From assembly GCA_013289695.1 (NCBI GenBank), contig JABCZK010000013.1:36906-100905 (forward strand): DNA of 64,000 bases, in the 5' to 3' direction. Under the pieces are notes generated by a model. It was not told the origin of the DNA, made no database searches, and saw only the letters and a program-made list of their open reading frames with translations. Made by a program: the position numbers and the translations under genes. Numbering within the stretch: position 1 is the first letter of the stretch; each line of letters starts with the position of its first letter. This stretch comes from Acidobacteriota bacterium. GTDB taxonomy: Bacteria; Acidobacteriota; Terriglobia; Acidiferrales; UBA7541. Shown piece after piece: positions 60,710 to 64,000 of the stretch.

Positions 60710-63235
60710 TTAGCGCGCCCGTGCGGGGAGATTCTCAAATACCTTCTGCGCCTCCTCGCGGGTAATCACGGTGTCGTACAGCCCAATTTCCTCTTCGCCG
60801 TGCTTGTTAATGCCGGTGTAGCTGAGGCTGGCATCCTCATAGCGCTTGAATTTGTAGACGGCGTCGTTCATCAGCGCGCTGTTGAACAGTCCCAGGCTGA
60901 CAAGCAACTCGAAATCCTTTAGGGTCAAGCCCGTGACCTTTTTGAATAGGCCGGGCTCGAGCTGCGTGATCACATCTTTCAGAGACCGCTCGCGATAGTC
61001 GGTTAAGTACATGAAGATTGGGACGCGTGTCGCGAACTTGATGAGCTTCTCTTGAATTTGTTTCCGCAATGTCTTGTATTCTTTCTCCTGTTGAGTTAGC
61101 TCCTTCCTCTCCTTGTCGGATAGCTCCTCGTCATTGGCTTCCTTGCGGGCCTTCTTCACGGCCTCCGATTTGTTGATGATGGTCTCGATCTCTTGATTGA
61201 GATTGCGAAAAGCCTCGATGCTCATGAGGGCATCCATGGCCTTCTTGTTATTCATCAGGCGGCGCAAAGTGTCGTTGTCCACGTTGACCAGTAACGCGCT
61301 CTCCCAGCGCCGCGCCAGGAGGGTGGCGGTTGTGCCGCTCATCGCCATCTCCAGAATCCCGGCAGCGTCAATTTGCTTCATGGAACTGCCGTCGTATGCG
61401 AGCACAGGCAGAAAGCTAATGAACTCCGCCACCTTCTGTTCCGGGTTTGTCTCGTCGAGGTTCAACCGACAACTGTAATCTGCAATCTGCCGCAACGCTC
61501 TGTCTGGAGCAAAATCGAAGACGTAACACTCTTCTTTGATGATCTGTTCTTTATTGGGCGAGTCGCCGTCCGGGTTCCGCACGGTCCAAGGCGATTGAAC
61601 ACGGAATGCTGCCTGAAAGTATGTTTCTGGGCTGGATGAGTTGCGAAGCATGAAAATGCCAGTCCATGGTTTCACAGTCACGCCTGTCGTGAGTTTGCCG
61701 CAGGAAAGAGTTATAGTCTTCGACCTCAGCGGCTCGTCCATGGCGTCCAACACCGGAGGCAGAGCCGCAACGCCGATGCCGGCGGCGTTCCCCGCCGCGA
61801 CGACAATTTTGTAATCGTGATAGAAGCCGTTCTGCTTTTTCGCCAGCAGGTTGTTCATTGCGTAGCAGGAAGCCACGCTGGGAAGGAACCAGAACGTGTG
61901 TGAAAGCACGCTCAGAAGCCGAGCGTCTGAGTAGGGCATCGGCGGTTTATGCACACCTAGTTTTAAGTTATCAACAGTGGTCGGCAGAAACGACCCGCGA
62001 ATTAGGTCCAGCCACTTCTGAACTTCGTCCTCATACTTGAACGTCGCCTTTTCGCCAACTCCCTCGGCTGAGAAGAACACGTTCAAGTCGAACTCGTTGA
62101 ACTCGCCCTGCATCGCGATTTCCCGGATTGCGTCTGGGAGTTGATAGGTCATGAGCACCATGCGGGGCAATGCGGCGTACGGATTGTTGGCACCCTTCCA
62201 ATCCCGCTTCGACCGTTGCTCATCGGAATAAGTCCAGTTGTAGATCTGCTCTTCGATGAACTCGCCGGAGGCAATCGCTCGGAAGGGGGTACCGGATAGA
62301 TAAAGATAAGCATCCGTTGTGATCGGCATCATTTCTTCGTCAAAATCCTCGATGCCTTCGCCTTTCCCGAATTCAACCTCCTTCTTGTCCTCGGCTTCGA
62401 AGAGCTCTTTAGCATTCTCCCGCCATGCCCCGTAATGGTATTCGTCGAGGATCACGCAGTCCCAATTCGTGGAGTGCACCCATTCGTTTTTCGTCTTGAT
62501 GCCGCCGGTGTTTGGGTTACGCCCCAGGTAATTTTGAAACGAGCCAAAACAGACAAAGGGTTTCTTTTTGTCGGCGTTCGCGTACGACAAACCCCCAGGT
62601 GAAATGAACTGCCAGCCTTTGAAGTCCACGTGAGTCTTCAAGTCTTCTTCCCAGGCGCTTTGCACTGCCGGCTTGAAAGTCAGGACAAGAACTTTTCGCC
62701 ATCCCATTCTCTTTGCCAACTGATACGCTGCGAAGGTCTTTCCAAAACGCATCTTCGCATTCCATAGAAAGTGCGGTGGCTTGTTCCGGTTGACCTTTTC
62801 TTCGCGCCAACTGGCAAAGTAGGCGGCGGTTTTTTCGACAGCCGCTTTCTGCTCTGGCCGCATTGCAAAGTCAAGTGACCGGTTCTCCTCGTTCAGTTGG
62901 CCGTCCCGCACGGCGATGATCGCCGCCTTGACTTTATCCACCGCGCATCGAAACCACTCACCGTCAGGATTCTTCACTCCATTGAGTCGGAGCATCCGAT
63001 GTACATCGTGGTCAGTAAATACCGTTCCGTCATTCCGCATGGCGGGCTCTTCCAGGACGATTCGGTAAGGGAGCTTGCCGGGACGTAGCGTCGGATACTG
63101 CTGCGCAACGCGACTCTGCGTATCCACGGTTGTATAACCGACTTTCAGCAGGCCCGCATACTGCGGGTTCGTATCCTCGTAAGCGTAGACAGTTGGGCGC
63201 GATGCAGGGCGCGGAGGGAAGAAACCGTCACTCAT
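60710..63235 (-). CDS. GIY-YIG-like/DEAD-box helicase restriction protein
   Basis: This protein of 841 residues has an N-terminal T5orf172/GIY-YIG-like domain (VYAYEDTN to LLKVGYTTVDTQSRVAQQ, about residues 16-110). A superfamily 2 helicase follows: motif I NAKMRFGKT at 159-167, DEYH at 264-267, LSGTPFRA, and in the second lobe TTGVTVKPWTG and FQAAFRVQSPW. The C-terminal ~250 residues are helical and coiled-coil-rich (EAVKKARKEANDEELSDKER). ATG at 63235 overlaps the methyltransferase stop by eight bases, so the pair is one restriction-like unit. Long upstream frame is spurious. Confidence 0.87.
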   Translation of the reverse strand: MSDGFFPPRPASRPTVYAYEDTNPQYAGLLKVGYTTVDTQSRVAQQYPTLRPGKLPYRIVLEEPAMRNDGTVFTDHDVHRMLRLNGVKNPDGEWFRCAVDKVKAAIIAVRDGQLNEENRSLDFAMRPEQKAAVEKTAAYFASWREEKVNRNKPPHFLWNAKMRFGKTFAAYQLAKRMGWRKVLVLTFKPAVQSAWEEDLKTHVDFKGWQFISPGGLSYANADKKKPFVCFGSFQNYLGRNPNTGGIKTKNEWVHSTNWDCVILDEYHYGAWRENAKELFEAEDKKEVEFGKGEGIEDFDEEMMPITTDAYLYLSGTPFRAIASGEFIEEQIYNWTYSDEQRSKRDWKGANNPYAALPRMVLMTYQLPDAIREIAMQGEFNEFDLNVFFSAEGVGEKATFKYEDEVQKWLDLIRGSFLPTTVDNLKLGVHKPPMPYSDARLLSVLSHTFWFLPSVASCYAMNNLLAKKQNGFYHDYKIVVAAGNAAGIGVAALPPVLDAMDEPLRSKTITLSCGKLTTGVTVKPWTGIFMLRNSSSPETYFQAAFRVQSPWTVRNPDGDSPNKEQIIKEECYVFDFAPDRALRQIADYSCRLNLDETNPEQKVAEFISFLPVLAYDGSSMKQIDAAGILEMAMSGTTATLLARRWESALLVNVDNDTLRRLMNNKKAMDALMSIEAFRNLNQEIETIINKSEAVKKARKEANDEELSDKERKELTQQEKEYKTLRKQIQEKLIKFATRVPIFMYLTDYRERSLKDVITQLEPGLFKKVTGLTLKDFELLVSLGLFNSALMNDAVYKFKRYEDASLSYTGINKHGEEEIGLYDTVITREEAQKVFENLPARAR

Positions 63236-64000
63236 TGTCTTCTTCCATCGGGCGAACAACCTTGTCGATGAACGCGATCTCGCTAGCGGAAATGCCATAT
63301 TTCGCGTAGAGGTCCTCGTCCGTCCACCGCTTTGTCCACTTCTGAGTTGGCACGAAGGAGTAAACCTTGCGCGTGACATGTTGGGATGGTTTGTGCAGAA
63401 GAATTAGTAGGCGAGTTAGCTGACAGCTGAGGTAGGACAACACGCTTTCAGCTTGATTCTTGGAGTCGAACGGTCCGATGCAGAGGTAGGTTTCTGAAGA
63501 AATGGTGCCCGGTGCTCCGAGGAACGGCGTGCTTATGATCCTGTGCGGATAGGTGTCCTTATTCCCAGTCCCGGGCGCAGCATAGCCCGCAAAAACTTTC
63601 CACTTGTCGATAAGTTCAGTGCCGGTCGTGATGGATTTCCTAGGCGTGTATCCCGTTCCGCCGTTTTGATAGACCAGCAGGTCACCGGCGCGCTTTGTCG
63701 GCTTGCCATTGAAGGTCGTGTCTAGCCCGAAGGGCTTTCTGGAGCTAACCAACTGATCGAAACGTTTGCTTTCAGGGAGCGCAAGCGAGCCGGTTTTTCC
63801 GTTCTCAGCGACGACGACCTTCTTGAGAATCGACAGGCCCTCATTGAAACGAATGAATACGTCAACACCCTTTTCAAGAAGCGGACGGCTGGCGGTCGAG
63901 GTCGGCCAGTCCTTGTAACGAGTGGTGACTTGGCAGGGTCCGGGATTGTCGCGGTCCCAGAGGAAATAGCAAACGCCACCCTTGAGACCAATACCCGGAA
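63228..64000 (-). CDS. Eco57I-type DNA methyltransferase, C-terminal part (5' beyond window)
   Basis: The minus-strand frame runs from base 64000 to a stop at 63228 without interruption; the start lies outside. About 257 residues are visible: GGVCYFLWDRDNPGPC, then a target-recognition-like region with SRKPFGLDTTF, and TPFLGAPGTISSETYLCIGP and KVYSFVPTQKWTKRWTDEDL. These are typical of the C-terminal part of Eco57I-family N6-adenine methyltransferases (TaqI/Eco57I type). The catalytic NPPY region would be further upstream. It ends eight bases into the helicase gene, so both are expressed together. Confidence 0.85.
   Translation of the reverse strand, partial: PGIGLKGGVCYFLWDRDNPGPCQVTTRYKDWPTSTASRPLLEKGVDVFIRFNEGLSILKKVVVAENGKTGSLALPESKRFDQLVSSRKPFGLDTTFNGKPTKRAGDLLVYQNGGTGYTPRKSITTGTELIDKWKVFAGYAAPGTGNKDTYPHRIISTPFLGAPGTISSETYLCIGPFDSKNQAESVLSYLSCQLTRLLILLHKPSQHVTRKVYSFVPTQKWTKRWTDEDLYAKYGISASEIAFIDKVVRPMEEDNE

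Larger units (their letters stand above)
52759..64000. mobile_element. Integrative mobilisable/conjugative element at tRNA-Pro, right part beyond window
   Basis: From tRNA-Pro rightwards all genes are on the minus strand and tightly overlapped: tyrosine integrase, RepB-like primase, VirB11-type ATPase, VirD4-type coupling protein, a small DNA-binding-type protein, two replication-type proteins and a restriction-like module. GC looks lower than in the flanking chromosome. VirB4 and pore genes are not seen, so it is either an IME or an ICE whose remainder lies beyond base 64000. The left end is taken as the tRNA 3' end; the other attachment copy is outside. Confidence 0.85.

Overview
The window looks like part of the chromosome of a GC-rich, Gram-negative-type soil bacterium. 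Acidobacteriota (Terriglobia-like) is my best guess. It rests on gene content: TPR-rich proteins, bacillithiol-type DinB, an AroD-AroE fusion linked to trpE, a class I ManA/ManC/phosphohexomutase set and type IV pilin genes. No rRNA or other marker confirms it. The right-hand 11 kb is an integrated mobile element.

Layout. 1-2062: three minor pilin (pilW/pilV/fimT-like) genes, the first cut by the window edge. 2362-6363: a Bax-inhibitor-1 membrane protein, tRNA-Glu(UUC), a bacterial PH-domain protein, an EamA exporter, a small secreted protein and a BstA/DinB-type enzyme. 6572-13083: a complete ISC iron-sulfur cluster operon (iscR-iscS-orf99-iscU-iscA-hscB-hscA-fdx-iscX) behind a promoter whose start region is covered by a near-consensus type-1 IscR operator. 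13394-19288: coaD, an aminotransferase and a GDP-mannose operon (manA, manC, phosphomannomutase, cupin). 19427-27257: phzF, then on the minus strand a flippase-like membrane protein, a TPR/GAF/degenerate-GGDEF protein, thiolase, enoyl-CoA hydratase, ribH and nusB. 27671-34930: lepA, a secreted TPR protein with no canonical start codon, xseA, a DUF2905 protein, ndk, sucD and sucC. 35420-41110: trpD facing a minus-strand aroDE-trpE-trpG-DUF1906 run. 41354-43491: a secreted repeat protein, amrA and pgsA.

At about 43.7-43.9 kb there is a cluster of DnaA boxes in a 1.26-kb gene-free stretch. Plus-strand G/C bias is negative to its left and positive to its right, and in the blocks I counted this does not depend on gene strand. 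I read this as a candidate chromosomal replication origin, although dnaA is not nearby. To the right, 44754-48203 encodes a processive GT2 synthase, an inner-membrane coiled-coil protein and a TolC-like secreted protein. Together they look like a synthase-dependent polysaccharide export system with an unfamiliar partner set. Degenerate GTTGAAAGTT-type spacer repeats flank this cluster. Then come a membrane protein, a hypothetical protein, yqeY, serA and a GNAT acetyltransferase.

From tRNA-Pro(CGG) at 52681-52758 onward lies an integrative element of lower GC. It carries a tyrosine integrase beside the tRNA, a RepB-like primase, a VirB11/TrbB ATPase, a VirD4/TraG coupling protein, a small DNA-binding-type protein, a striking nested inverted repeat (possible oriT) and two tightly coupled replication/mobilisation proteins. 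Its cargo includes a two-gene restriction-type module: a GIY-YIG-like/helicase protein and an Eco57I-type methyltransferase that runs off the window. The far end of the element is not in the window.
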